Source: Melampsora larici-populina 98AG31
Taxonomy: Eukaryota > Basidiomycota > Pucciniomycetes > Pucciniales > Melampsoraceae
Length of the DNA: 64,000 nucleotides
NCBI RefSeq assembly: GCF_000204055.1
Contig: NW_006768824.1
Location: 2,366 to 66,365, forward strand
Reading direction: 5' to 3'
The notes beneath the pieces were generated by a model. That model worked only from the letters and a program-made list of their open reading frames with translations. It was not told where the DNA came from and did not search any database. Made by a program: the position numbers and the translations under genes. Below, piece by piece: positions 33,701-48,335 of this stretch (position 1 is its first letter; each line of letters starts with the position of its first letter).

Positions 33701-34435
33701 CTACGCCTCAACTCCAGATTTAGTACCCAGATCAACGTCTTCATCAGAATGAAAAGCACTCAAGTCCCATTCGGAACTTTCATCAGCAAGGGCCAGCTCT
33801 TGATCTCTAAATTTTAGTAAAGCTTGAGCGATTTGAGAAGCAGAGAAATCAGAGTCTTTGGGTTGAGAACTTGGAGTGTTTTGAATGAAATGTTGATGAT
33901 GAGTAGGAATGTAACCGTTCTCAAAGATCACCGCATTACGTCTTCGTCGAGTGGGAGATGTACCACGAACAACTGAAGGAAGTCCGTCTTCCACAAAGAT
34001 AGCATTGCGATTCCCAATCAAGGCCTCATTACGTCTTCTTTTAGCAGGAGATGAAGCAGAAGGAACGGAAGGAACGGAAGGAGAGGAAGGAACGGAAGGA
34101 GCAGAAGGAACTGAAGGAACGGAAGGAGCAGAAGGAACGGAAGGAGCAGAAGGAATAGAAGGAGCAGAAGGAAGACCATGTTCTAATAAGACGGCATTGC
34201 GTTTTCGAGAACGTCGAATGAAAATTTGGTCAAATTCTAGAGGAGGATGTTCAGGAGAGATAGGAGTGCTCTGAAGAACATTGTTATAGTTGAGGTCTCC
34301 AGGAGCAGAAGCGGAAGGAATTTGAACATAATCAATATAGAGAGAATTGGAGGATACCTCTGAAATCGGAGAGAGAGGTATTTGAGACGAAGGATCAACA
34401 CGACGAGAGCGACTAGGGAGATTAGGATGAGTCAT
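33701..34435 (-). CDS. Hypothetical Pro-Ser repeat protein, 244 aa
   Basis: I do not recognise the protein. It is one open frame. Residues ~90-130 are a tripeptide array of Ser-Ala/Val-Pro type (SAPSVPSVPSAPS), made by repeats of GGAACGGAAGGAGCAGAA-like DNA on the plus strand. Around it, one motif occurs three times: KRNAVLLEHGLPS, RNAIFVEDGLPS and RRNAVIFENGYIP, each preceded by a basic cluster. There is no signal peptide. The C terminus is acidic (SEWDLSAFHSDEDVDLG). The basic clusters suggest a nuclear protein. It could be a coding gene or a long repeat-driven frame; the triplicated motif favours coding. Confidence 0.5.
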   Translation of the reverse strand: MTHPNLPSRSRRVDPSSQIPLSPISEVSSNSLYIDYVQIPSASAPGDLNYNNVLQSTPISPEHPPLEFDQIFIRRSRKRNAVLLEHGLPSAPSIPSAPSVPSAPSVPSVPSAPSVPSSPSVPSVPSASSPAKRRRNEALIGNRNAIFVEDGLPSVVRGTSPTRRRRNAVIFENGYIPTHHQHFIQNTPSSQPKDSDFSASQIAQALLKFRDQELALADESSEWDLSAFHSDEDVDLGTKSGVEA

Positions 34436-34671
34436 ACTGAGGTTGATGGAAAAGTGGGATAGAAAGGGATTTGAAGGTCGGATTGGAGAAGTATGGAAAT
34501 GGGTTGTTTTCGAGTATGATGAAGGATATGGTTTGAGTGGAAAAGGATGATCACTTTTGGGTTCAGGAGTGAACCAACCTCATGTCTTTGTACAGTCATA
34601 TGATCAGCATCTTGGAAAAAATATGCTAATGAAGAATATGATACATTTTGATTCGCTTTTTTGAAAATGCG

Positions 34672-35160
34672 CGACCAAATACAATACACGAGAAAAAATT
34701 TCGAGTTTCTTCTGTTGAGTATTTTCTTAAAGATGCCGCGGGCAGTTTGAATTTTTCTCTCCGTACTGGTTTTTTTTGTTCTGCTTTGATACATTCGCAA
34801 TGAAACGTAACCAGATACTTGAAATCTTTCCGACATTATCTCTCTACTGATCGCTGATACGCGCCAAGTCAACATATCTGGAATAGATTGATGTTCAGTA
34901 GCCTCATGAGCTCCTTGATACAATGCACAAGAAGAAAAGTTTAAATTTCTTCTATTGAGCATTTTTCTAATAAGATGCCGCGGGAAGTCTGTAATTTGCT
35001 CTCCGTACTGGGTTTGCTTATTTTGTTTTAATTCATTCGCGATGGAAAAATCAAACAAATACTTTAAATCTTTCAAATTTATTTCTTTAGTGATCGCCGA
35101 GACGCCCCAAGTCAACATATTTGGAGTAGATTAATGTTCAGCGGCTTCATGAGCTCTTTA
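34672..35160. repeat. Tandem duplication of a ~244-bp unit
   Basis: Units ~34672..34916 and ~34917..35160 share words such as CCAAGTCAACATAT, ATGCCGCGGG, CTCTCCGTACTGG and TTCATGAGCTC in the same order. The pair is diverged at many positions. The minus strand is open across both copies (34432..35118), but no known domain appears, so coding is uncertain. Confidence 0.65.
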
Positions 35161-38080
35161 GATTTTTCAATCAAACAGATTTGCTATACAAAACCACAAA
35201 TTGGTAAGTTCCTTCCATTACTTCAAACGACCTTTTTATGCCATACCACCCCCCGGAAGACGCGTCACTGTATGACCTATGTTGGCGCCTGAACACTTTT
35301 GTGCTTCATCCCGTCTTTCTAACAATGGCGATAAATGTTTTATCACAATCGCAACTTTGTGTTGAAGACTTGGTCTGGCATTGATCCCCATTATTGTCAT
35401 TTTCTCTACGGTTTTTGGTTGGAACGTACAACACATTGGGCCTATCCAGTATTCAGTCTACTTACCAGTGGTCTACTGAAGGAAATATTCTCTGCTATGG
35501 CACTGTCTAATGACAAAGTCTCTGGTCGATGCAAAGTGAATGTTTATTGCATATTTTTGTGGATTACGTACGGCCCCGGGCTCTACCTGAACATCTTTAA
35601 CAAGAATAGCTTTTCTTCAAGCTATCCAAATGGTGGGATTTTTTTCTTTTCATCATGTGCAAAAGGTTTGCAGCTTCCCCTCTTCACACCAAAGTGCTTC
35701 AATGGGATGGATAATTTATGGATTCTTGGCCTCTCACCTCCAATGTATCTGGAGAATATCAATCTTCGGTTCTTTTTTGGGTGTGGCCTCCTTCTGATCA
35801 TTCAAGTATAGCATGCATCCGCCAGCTGTGGTGGCTTCATAGAGATGAGAGCGCTGAGTAGCTTTGTCTGCGATGTTTAAAGATTGGACTCGATGGCACA
35901 TCACGACTGAATGACCCCAGTAACCTGCATCTCATCACACTATCACCTTCTGATAAAGCACACCGAGCTACTGGGACATAGTGAGGGTCGTGCCTTCAAG
36001 CTCCACGACTAAGTACTGCTGACGTTTTTTTTGTTATCGTAGATAGACGTGTTCATGATTTGTGAGATCCAAGTTCCTTATGACAACCATATTGTCTTTT
36101 GAAGATTCTCAATAACCTTGGAAATTCCCAACATCTTGACAAGCCAGAAGATAAAAGCAAACATTTGTACCTTTAATTTCCTGGTATGATGTTACATATC
36201 TCTTGTGAAATTGTACATTTCGATGTGAATTGTATGACCTCTCCGGATGCTCTTCTTGGTCATCCATTTATTTCAGTGCGGTAGTTGAAGCGCTCGATCG
36301 AGCAGTACGAAGTGACAGTTGTCATGTTGGTTGAAAAACCCTTTCATCCAGTGCTCTGGGAATTCCAGTGCAGGCCTCTTCGTTCAAGTGGACAAAATTT
36401 GGATCTCCACTTGTACCTCTGTGTGCAACAATCCCTTGCTCGACAACCCGCGAGGAGAGAGCGACTCTGTTGAGTTGAGCGGAATCCCGAGCCGATCCAG
36501 GCTAACGCGCAAACAATACATATCAGGAAATGGACGCGGATTCATGTGGGTAATTCATCCCAAGCTCATTGATCTGATAAGCAACGCTTGACATTAGCTC
36601 ATCTGTGGATGATGGATGCCGGTGAACTCCTGAGTCCTGGAGTAGTCAAACGGCTGAGAAGGGCATTCAGTCCTGGCAGCTGCAGGTTCAAGATCAAAAG
36701 AGCGTTCCGCGGGTCCGATGATAGCGATATAAAGGAGATTCTCGGTTTCGTCGTGTCTTATCAATCGCGTTGTACCACGAGGTGATCTTCGCGGTTTCTT
36801 TGATTGATTGGTTTCCTTATGCTCAGGGTCGAGGTGGTTTTAAAAAGTTGAAGGAAACCGAGGAAAACTTAAGTGAGCGAGGTAGGAAATCAAGAAATCA
36901 CCCGGGTCATCCTAGATCATCACTTTGGTCAACAGGGTGACTTAATTTTTGACGCAAAGATCAATCAACTCAATTGAAATCAAAACTGCTCAATAGTTCA
37001 TGCAAGACTACAATTGGAAATTCTACCTACATTTTTATCATTGAGATCCTTTATGTAAGCCCCTCTTCTAACATGGCCACATGTGCTTTCTTGAGGAGGA
37101 GCTTTTGACTAATACCCTGGCTTTGGATTGAGCACAGCAGAATTTCCAAGTACTTTGAATTGAAATCCAATATGAGGGCTCTACATAGACATCATCTAAC
37201 CTCACAAAAAAAATCAACAGAGATTCTTATAAATTACCTTGTACACATGCTTGTGCTGGTACCATTAACACCACTTTACTTGAGAAAACTGACACAGCCA
37301 AGCAGTTGTGTTTTGCAAAACCTGGCTCTTCTTCAATACAGGATCTACTGGCATGCTTGATCTGTTCAAAATCACTTGCTCTTGAAGTACAATTTACTTG
37401 CAATCCTCAATTGTTGACATGATCAAAGTGGTACAAGGAAACAAAGAAGCCCTTGAGCAAGCTCTTCTAGTGTATTTGTGAGGTTTCATGATGTTTGGAG
37501 CCCTCATACGACTGATTCAACCCGATGTACATGAAAATCTTACTGTGCTCAGGCCAAACCCAAGGTTTGAGTCATAAGCCCTTCCTCAAGAGATCAGACA
37601 TGACCACATCAGAAGAGGCAACTCAAACTTAATGAAACCAAGAGACATTCTTAATCAACTTGTGTATCCATAAAACCATCTTTTTCCAATTCCTCAATGA
37701 GGATTGAAAAAAATTGTATACTAAATTCATAGGAATGGAGAAAATCAATCGGGTTAAGGATTTTATCAAGACATTTTCAAGTCTTGAACTTTAAATTGGT
37801 ATAAAAGAGCCTCAACATTTCATAAATCTAATGACTTCTTTGAAAAAAAAAATCAAAAATCAAAATCCAATTCCATATAATCTAAATCCAATTCCAAAAT
37901 CCCTCTATCTCAACCACCACCACCACCACCACCACCACCACAAAAAAACTTTTCTTTTCTTTTTTCAATTACAGAAAGAAGAACAAAAAAACCACATCAA
38001 AAACCCAATGGGGAAAAAAAAACCGTCCGCCCGCCCGTCCGCTCGATTGATTTTTTCTTGCTTTCTTCTTTTGATTTTGT
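35161..38080. other. Intergenic, no supported gene
   Basis: Several plus-strand frames (for example 35335..35811) lack motifs. A stretch at about 36330-36480 distantly resembles a fold-back arm (CCCTTGCTCGACAACCCGCG). A short (ACC)n run lies at 37914-37940, just downstream of the GlyRS stop. Confidence 0.35.
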
Positions 38081-40804
38081 TTAATCAAGATCTTGAGTTC
38101 CACTATATTCTTTTAATCTTTCACAAGCTTCTTCCCATTGAATCTTACAAAAACATAAATCTTCTAAAACCTTTAAAACCTCATCAATCGAACCAATCAA
38201 TTGTTTAGTAGAATCTCTTTCTCTATTATAAACCAAAAAAAAACCCAAAATTCATCATCATCAAAAACTAACTCCATTTTTGTTTTGGAAAGAGAAAAGA
38301 TTTCTTTTTTTTGGTTCTCTTTCTCACTTACCTTAGAGTAACGGTTTGATTTTTAACTGAACCGAAATCAACAGTGATCCCAAAAGGTGTACCTAATTCA
38401 TCATTTCTTGCATACCGTTTACCAATCGATGCATTCGAATCATCTACCCGATTAGCCAATCCCACTTTCCTAAGTTTGTCAGCTTAAAAATTCCCCAAAG
38501 CCCCAGACCAAAAAATATCACATCAACTTAAACCAATGTGATTTTGTCTTTCAATCACTCAATTCAATTCATCCTGGCCACTTACAAATGATCTTTATGA
38601 TCGGTCTAAAGACTTCTGTACCACTTAATGGAACAATCAAAACTTTAATAGGTGAAATCGATGGTGGTAAAGAAAGCACCTATTGTTGGGTCAATCAAAT
38701 CAAACCAGACCAAAATCAGTTTTCCAAACCTAGAAACTCATCAATCCCACATCAACTGACTCCTCTATTAATATCTTCTTCTCTAGTCCAAAAGGTATGT
38801 TCTAGAAGTGAGTATAAGATCCTTCCGATCCCAAACGAAGGTTCAATCACATTTGGTGTAAATTCTCTTGCTATTCGAAACCGTTGATGAAAAAGAAAAT
38901 CATTAATTGAATCGGTTTTAAAACCAGAAAGAGACTCTGATTCACTTACTTGTTTCTTTGAATGTCCTTTTTTCAATCTTCAACACATCAGATGTTAATT
39001 CATATTCCTTTCCATTTGATACTTTGACTTTGGATGAACTAAATCCAAAATCCAGAACCAAACCAAACCCGTCAAATTAGTTTCTCAAGAAATCATCTCC
39101 TTTAAAAAATGAATCACCTACCCAGTCGAACTTAATTCATTTCCAATACATTCTAATCTTTCTTGATCCATTTCCATCATACTCTCTTCAATCGGTTTAG
39201 CATCCTTCTTAAACCTAGGTCCAAACAATTTCTTATCAAACACCGGTACGTTCTTTTCAAACTCAATGCCTTCTTTCAAAGGTTCTCTAACGACTAATTT
39301 CGTTCCGGTCCTAATCGAATGTACCGTTAGATCATAAGCCGATCGATCTGCACATCCAACACATTCTATCCATCCATACGAAGAAAGGATTTCAGCATCC
39401 CAACAATCGGTAGCATAATGTGCCATCTCATTATCCATATGTTGTCGAAACCTCAATCGAGAATCATCAATTCCAATCTTAATTAAAAATTCATAAATCC
39501 TAACTAAAAAATAACCAAGTGTTTGATTATCTATAATCTTTTGTTCGACTGCTTTACCCACTTGGATTTCTAAAATTTCAGATTGACCATTTGATTGAAT
39601 TCCTTTAGTTAATAATTTAAGTTTTGTGTTGGCAATCGATGAAAACTTTTCATGATCTTTTGATTTCGGATCTAAGAAATGTTCCACTTCGGCCATTGTA
39701 AATTCACGTACTCTTAATAAACCTTGTTTAGGTGAGATTTCATTTCGAAACGATCGTCCAATCTGAGCTGATGCAAATGGTAATTTTCCATTATTAAAAT
39801 CTAATAATCGATTGAAATTTAAAAAATGTCCTTGAGCTGTTTCAGGTCTTAGATATCCTTTTAATTGACCAGTCGGACCGATTTGAGATTCAAACATTAA
39901 ATTAAATTCAATAGGTGTTGAAAGCTTATTACCCGTCTCTGGTGAAGTGATCTGTTCTGACTCGATCAAGTGACCTAATTCAGGACCCGTAAAATTATCA
40001 AGTTGTGCTAAAAGTGAATGATATTTCTGTACGATCTCATCGGTTAATTTCACCGGTGCTAATGATTTTAACTTTTTCTTCTTGTTTAAGGTTTGTTCGG
40101 TTACATCGAGTTTCGAACCACGTGCTTGTAAATCAGAATCTAATCTAGACTTAATGACAGCTTCTATCAAATGATCAGCTCTAAAGATATCCCCTGTAAC
40201 AGTATCTCTGACCATCCAATCCGAAAACTTATCAACATGTCCTGATGTCTTGAGCACTTCTGCTGGAGTGATACACGTGGTATCTAATTCTAACATATCT
40301 TCTTCTATAATAAAATGACGTCGCCATTCATTTAAGATATTAGATTGTAAAGCTGAACCTGGTGGACCATAATCATAACTAGAATCAATCGATCAAAAGA
40401 TGTCAAGGTAAGTTGAATAGAGTTTTTGTTTGAGAAAAAAGCTTTGGTTTTGAAAAACTTACAAACCTGCTACACCTGTTTAAATGAAAAGACATCAGAT
40501 TGGTTAGCGAATTTGAATCTAGATGAATGAATGTGTAAGATGAAGAAGATTGACCTCCATAGTTTTCAAAAGCAGGAGCATAAAAGAAACGTTTGATGAG
40601 TAAACCTTCGATTTGAGTACGATCGAATGGATGAGCATCTTTTTTAATGATGTGTTGTTTTGATTGAGTTGTCATTTTGGACTTGAAATGGTTTCTTTTG
40701 ATGGTTAGTCTTGGTTGAGAATGAAGAGTGGATGGAATGGATTTGATGATCGAATTGAAATTTCGATTCATTGACTTGTTGACCGATTTGATTAAAAAAA
40801 TCAA
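38081..40804 (-). CDS. GRS1: Glycyl-tRNA synthetase, probable dual-targeted
   Basis: Class II synthetase that charges tRNA-Gly. Exons are 40804..40555, 40475..40463, 40378..39122, 39038..38950, 38870..38761, 38679..38586, 38482..38332 and 38222..38081. From ATG at 40675 ([19 protein letters not shown]) the product is 658 aa. Visible family blocks are [55 protein letters not shown] (motif 2 region), [19 protein letters not shown] (motif 3), [20 protein letters not shown] and [20 protein letters not shown] (anticodon-binding domain). An upstream in-frame ATG at 40804 adds 43 residues rich in Lys, Arg, Asn and Ser with no acidic residue, like a mitochondrial presequence. One gene serving both compartments is known from yeast. 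The second exon is only 13 nt. Confidence 0.95.
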
Positions 40805-40940
40805 AAATCAAATTACAAATCACTTTAACTAAAACACAGTTTGCAATCGAAAACTGTAGTTTGATCGAAATTCATCTCAATCCAACTTGACTGATGGTCG
40901 TGATGGTCAACAAAACCAACATCAACAACGACAATTCAAG
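40805..40940. promoter_or_regulatory. Short bidirectional promoter region, GlyRS / DHX35
   Basis: The two genes are head to head. Only 136 bp separate the upstream GlyRS ATG (40804) from the helicase ATG (40941); 265 bp if the inner GlyRS ATG (40675) is used. Both promoters and 5' leaders must fit here or overlap the neighbour's leader. No clear TATA box was seen. Confidence 0.6.
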
Positions 40941-43825
<2,885 letters not shown>

Positions 43826-44272
43826 AGATTTGTTTTGGGGGTTTAAAGAGTTTAAGATAAGTATTGATGTGTACATATATACCTCAAGCTCAAGTTATAT
43901 ATATATGGTTTGTATATGATTGGAATTAGTGTTAATATATATATATATATTTAGTTGGGTATAAGATTTGATCTTTTCAAAAAAATGAGATGGTATGGAG
44001 ATTTAATTAAAGAAATCAAAAAAAAAGAAATCAATCAGTTTTGGGTAAAGAAAAAATGGGAAATGAAGTTGAAGTTGAATATGATTTGTAGACTAGGAGA
44101 GAATTATGAAGATTTATGAAGGCTTGAAGGCTTGAAGAGGAACTAGAATTTTGGGATATGTGAGGTGATCTTGAGAAGGTGATTAACCATAGTTGGTCAT
44201 CAAGAGGATGGTTAAACTTGAAAGAAATTGAAACTTTCAAATCAGGTTAAGAATTTGATTTCAATGGCTTAA
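43826..44272. other. Intergenic, 3' of DHX35
   Basis: AT-rich, with TATATA runs (43900-43955). No gene seen. Confidence 0.5.
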
Positions 44273-44432
44273 GGGCACGTTCACTTAGGGCGCGTTCACT
44301 TAAGCAATTTCTGGTGAGAAATCACATTCTGCAAAATTTAAAGTGTCTATTTGGGGGTGTATGTTTCATTTTTGCATTAAAAATTTTACAGAATGTGATT
44401 TCTGGTCAGAAATTCCTTAAGTGAACGTGCCC
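44273..44432. mobile_element. Tourist/PIF-Harbinger-like MITE
   Basis: Ends GGGCACGTTCACTTA and TAAGTGAACGTGCCC face each other over 160 bp, flanked by TAA/TTA. Inside are inverted GAAATCACATTCTG / CAGAATGTGATTTC. The left end carries a second near-copy of the terminus (GGGCGCGTTCACTTAAG), so one copy seems inserted in or beside another. GGG ends and a TTA target fit PIF/Harbinger relatives. Confidence 0.7.
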
Positions 44433-44970
44433 TTAAGCAATTTCTGGGGAGAAATCATATTCTGCAAAATTTAAAGTGTGTACATATTTGGTGAAGCATG
44501 TTTCTTTTTTGGATTAAAAAATTCACAGAATGTGATTTCTGGAAGTGAACATGCCCTTAAAGTCAACCCATATATGTACAACATCAATTTACACTACCTG
44601 GAGGTAGCCTGCCTTGAAGCTTGCCAATGGTGGCTTGATGAATGTTTTAGGGAAAACCCTATTTAACTAGAGAAGATGATTGTAAAACATAAGCTACCTA
44701 TGATGTAAGGGTTCCAGTAGAGGTAGCTTTAAATCTATAACACTTTATAAAAGGCTATACCACACACAGACACTGTACTTGCTCAGTCCAGCCATAATGG
44801 AGATGAGGTTTAGGTCTCAGAGTGGGATTTTTGGTGAGACATGTTTTGATTGATTTCTGGTCAGAAATTGCATTCTGCAAATGTCTTGCAGTATGGTTCA
44901 TTTTTGCATTTTAAAATTTACAGAATGCATTTACTGTCCAGAAATTGTTTAAGTGAAGGTGCCCTTAATC
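44433..44970. repeat. Two further partial copies of the same MITE
   Basis: A second copy runs from ~44433 to ~44556, sharing its left boundary with the first element and ending AAGTGAACATGCCCTTA. A third, more diverged copy lies at ~44845..44968, ending TTTAAGTGAAGGTGCCCTTA. This makes a local cluster of one family. Confidence 0.6.
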
Positions 44971-45015
44971 TGTTGAATGATTTGATTCTTCCTAAATACA
45001 GAACATTTTATCCAT

Positions 45016-45225
45016 GGTCCTCAAACCTATGCAAAAATTTGTGCAAGTTTTGTACAAGACATCAATAGTTCTTGCACTGATCTTGCATGTTGGTCTCATA
45101 TGGTTTTTGTAAACACAATATGTAGTTGGGGTTGTCAAAAAATTCAATGCACAAGATTGGTGCATGAAATCTTGCACGGATCTTGCACATTGATTTTGCA
45201 TGGTTTTTGCACAGGTTTGAGGACC
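45016..45225. mobile_element. Small palindromic MITE, GGTCCTCAAACC ends
   Basis: GGTCCTCAAACCTATGCAAAAA-type sequence at the left mirrors TTTTTGCACAGGTTTGAGGACC-type sequence at the right over 210 bp. Internal TTGCAC/GTGCAA words also mirror. No clear target duplication was found. Confidence 0.6.
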
Positions 45226-45615
45226 TCAATTGAAACAGGTTAATGAACTTCAGGGCCTGATCAGTGTCAATCAACTCAATTGGCTGTATGAATGTGATAA
45301 AGATGATATGAGTAAAGACCATCTGGTATCATTAGATCAAGAGTGAAATGTTTGTAACATGAGGAATGAGTTTAATAAAGAATAAATTACAGATGATGAG
45401 ATGAAAGGAATTTTATACATGATTAATCAATCAAATACTACGTCATTGAGAAAGTATCTCCAATGAGTAGTAAGTAAATGATTATGAGATGGACAGATGA
45501 GTTTCATATCTAGACACAGGCAATGCAGGGATGTAATTGAGGACATAGGAAACAAGTAAAGGCATATGTGGTGTTCTCTTGATTCTTGTCTAGTATGTAG
45601 AACAATTGGCAATCT

Positions 45616-45616
45616 A

Positions 45617-45649
<33 letters not shown>

Positions 45650-45650
45650 C
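45616..45650. repeat. (ATG)n microsatellite
   Basis: About eleven ATG/GAT triplets in a row, downstream of the left mini-exon gene. Confidence 0.9.
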
Positions 45651-45793
45651 AAAAATTTATGTTAAGCAAGGCACCAATTTTCTGTGAGGTCTTCCCTTGT
45701 GATAAGTTGATACACAAGATGTTTGAAGAGATTGGAGTGATATAAAGAAAAAGTTGAGTAGAGTTTGATCAAAATCTTTTGAATTGGTCATTT

Positions 45794-47788
45794 CTATCTT
45801 AAGTTTTGATCCCACATCTTAAGCTGTTGAGCAACATTAACTTGTAGGTCTTTCATCTTTTCCTCGTGAACGTAATTTTTGACTATAGGTACATCAAGCT
45901 TGTTCTTCAAAGTAGCCAAGAAACGATCATAGCCCTCTCTGGTGGCTGTCTCCAATGGGTTATCAAGTGCTTCCCTAAGAGTTTTATAATTATGAAGATG
46001 ATCTATTCCAGATTTTCTTTTTTCAATATCATAAAGGATTTCCCAATGATTAGTAAATTTTTGTAAATGTTTTTTGACTTTTCCTGCCAATAAAAAATTC
46101 AACTTGAAAACTTTATTAAAGATTGTGTTCCAATTTTCTCCCCTTTGAATTAATTTCCAAGCAAGCTCAGTGATGGCTAATTGACTTTGATCTAAAGAAA
46201 CACCTGCATAGATGTATTGGATTTAAATCATTCTCAGATTTTCTTTGATGTTGGGAAGTTGAACTTGAATGTAGACCTAACATTCACATACCTATCGGTT
46301 CTGCCGAAGTTTGAGATGTTATTATTGATTCTTTTTTTGTGCGAATAGAAAAAATAAAGAGGAAACTTGTTGAGTATTAAAACATGATAGCGCCTTGGAG
46401 GGATAGCAAACATACCACGAAATGTTGGCCGAGGAACTTGCTCAAGAGTAGTGGATATAGGAGATCAAATTCAGTAACACCGCTCTAAAGGATAAAACTT
46501 GAGAAATGTTTAATGAGCTCACTTTCTACCTGAGATTGTAATTCAACAGGAGGATGGTAATCTGATGAATAAAGATGATCAATTCAATAAAATCATTTGT
46601 TGCACTTCAAGGATGTTTCTAGATTTCTCACCTTTTGATGAAGCTTGTACTCCTTTGAGCGAAAGGTTTTCTGATCAACGAATAAATCAGATTAGATTGA
46701 GGGCTTTCTGATGATAGGTCTTTGAAAAGTTATCCACAATCCAAAGGACCCACCTTTCAGCGCAGCTTGTGCCTTCGTAGGAACATGGTTTTCTGATCAA
46801 TGCACATCCAAGTTAGTTGGCCGCATAAAATTATTGCGCTTCGGTACGGTCTGTAGAGCCCTCACCTTTGAGCGAGGGTTGCGCTTCCTTAGTGAGAGAG
46901 GTCAGATGTTTAACTAGTGGATTGTCTTGAAAATCAATCAAAGCATCGTGATAGATTTCGTCATCCTCATTTGAATTGTGGTGCGGAATCTTTGTCGCCT
47001 GATTAGCCATCGATTCATCAAGATTGCTTGTCATCATATCAGGTATTGATCTATGAGTCGTTTTCGTCGCTTGATCGGCTGTCGATTCATTCCCTTGATC
47101 AGCTATTGATTTATCACTGGGTGAAATACCATTTGAGCTCGAAGACTTTGACACACCAGTATGCGATCTGCTTTGAACAATATTACGAAAGCTTCTTATG
47201 GTCTATTAGACATGGCATATGAGTTTCACCTCAGCGGTCGTCGCATGGTTATTTCATGGATCAAAGAGAATTACTAACAGATTTTTGGAGCGAAGAGAAG
47301 CCTTTCATTATTCTCTTCCACCAAGATTTCAAACTCGTACATAAGTGAATTGACCACCATGAAGTCTTCACTTTATCTAATTCTTTTCCTTTTCCACCAA
47401 TTGGGGTGGTAGTTGACGCGCCAAACCTTTCTAGCTGCTCATCGCCTAGTGGAACCTCACGATTCAATCCTGACACGAAGTCTCCCTCTGAAGGTGTGAT
47501 TTTCTTTCTCCCAAGTTCATCAGATAATGAACCTTTAACTTGCAATGGTGAAGTACTTGGAGATGAGTGAGACTTGAGCGTAGTCCGTAAAGATCCAACA
47601 GAAGCCATTTCCTTGGATTCAGGTATTGATGATTCTAGTGCCAAGTGTGTGACAGCAAGAGCTCGTCTCCCAAATTGGGCGCTGGTATTGTACTTCGCAT
47701 CTTCTGTAGGTATACATAATGAGCTGGCGAAATATAGGTTCCAGAAAATGAGAAAAGTTCTCAGATGCAGATGTCTTCGATGATGCAT
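45794..47788 (-). CDS. Predicted secreted protein with mini-exons, short paralogue (477 aa)
   Basis: Family not recognised. Exons: 47788..47279, 47202..46866, 46792..46754, 46670..46632, 46561..46523, 46436..46416, 46330..46292, 46203..45794. The start at 47788 (MHHRRHLHLRTFLIFWNLYF) gives a basic n-region and hydrophobic core like a signal peptide, and matches the paralogue. Exon 2 ends HLTSLTKEAQPSLK. Mini-exons encode ENHVPTKAQAALK, ENLSLKGVQASSK and DYHPPVELQSQVE, all phase 1. The exon at 46436..46416 is a shrunken remnant of the paralogue's 252-nt exon. A longer acceptor upstream gives a stop in the needed frame, so it uses an inner acceptor or is skipped. The C-terminal exon carries the shared domain (SQLAITELAWKLIQRGENWN, SKTLREALD-like YKTLREALDNP, WDQNLR). 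A secreted candidate effector is plausible. Confidence 0.65.
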
Positions 47789-48335
47789 TGCTGATGATGG
47801 GAACTGGATGACCACCCGCGAGCTTGGTATGTATATTTCGTAAAGGCAAATAGATAAAAGCAACTAAAGAGTGAACTTTGACAAAAACTTATCCCATCCT
47901 GAGTCCGAGAATCCGTATGGCAGTTTTGCGGAGGAGATCATGCATGTATCCCAAGGCTTTTCACGCAGTCCCAATCCTCAACGCAGGGAAGACAAAAGTG
48001 ATTCCAGCGTAAGTTGAGCACATGTATATAGGAATTCAATCACCTCGATGAAGCTCAGTAGGTGTTGTATATACACTGCGTTGACATCTTTAACAATGCA
48101 CCATGAAACGTTTGGACCGGTGATACCCACATCCATCGAGATTCCCGTTCAGATTTCGCGCTTGCGTGTATTATACCATATGAATGCTCACTACCACTAT
48201 GACAGCCATCGGCTTGCGTATCCGCCCGCAATGAATAATCGTCCCATCGTCAGGTGATCAAACGAGATGAGGACTGTGTTCTTGACTGGAGATCTCAGGC
48301 ATGATGATTTCTGCGTGAACTAAATCATGAGTACA

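Larger units (their letters stand above)
45415..48335 (-). repeat. Segmental duplication, left copy
   Basis: This ~2.9-kb block is paralogous to ~49013..54605. Homology starts in the shared 3' flank (TACATGATTAATCAATCAAA here, TACATGATCAATCAAACAAC there). It covers the whole mini-exon gene and ~0.5 kb of its upstream region (AAAAACTTATCCCATC, CCCAATCCTCAACSC, ATGATTTCTRCGTGAACTA). The size difference comes almost wholly from the repeat exon and mini-exon array. Confidence 0.75.

Noticed and set aside
33701..34435. Kex2-processed repeat peptide precursor (pheromone-like)
   Set aside because: Basic pairs precede each motif, but there is no signal peptide and no CAAX end, so a secretory route is unsupported.
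35335..35811. Plus-strand frame of 158 codons rich in aromatic residues
   Set aside because: It resembles a membrane protein only by composition; no family pattern or splice partners were found.
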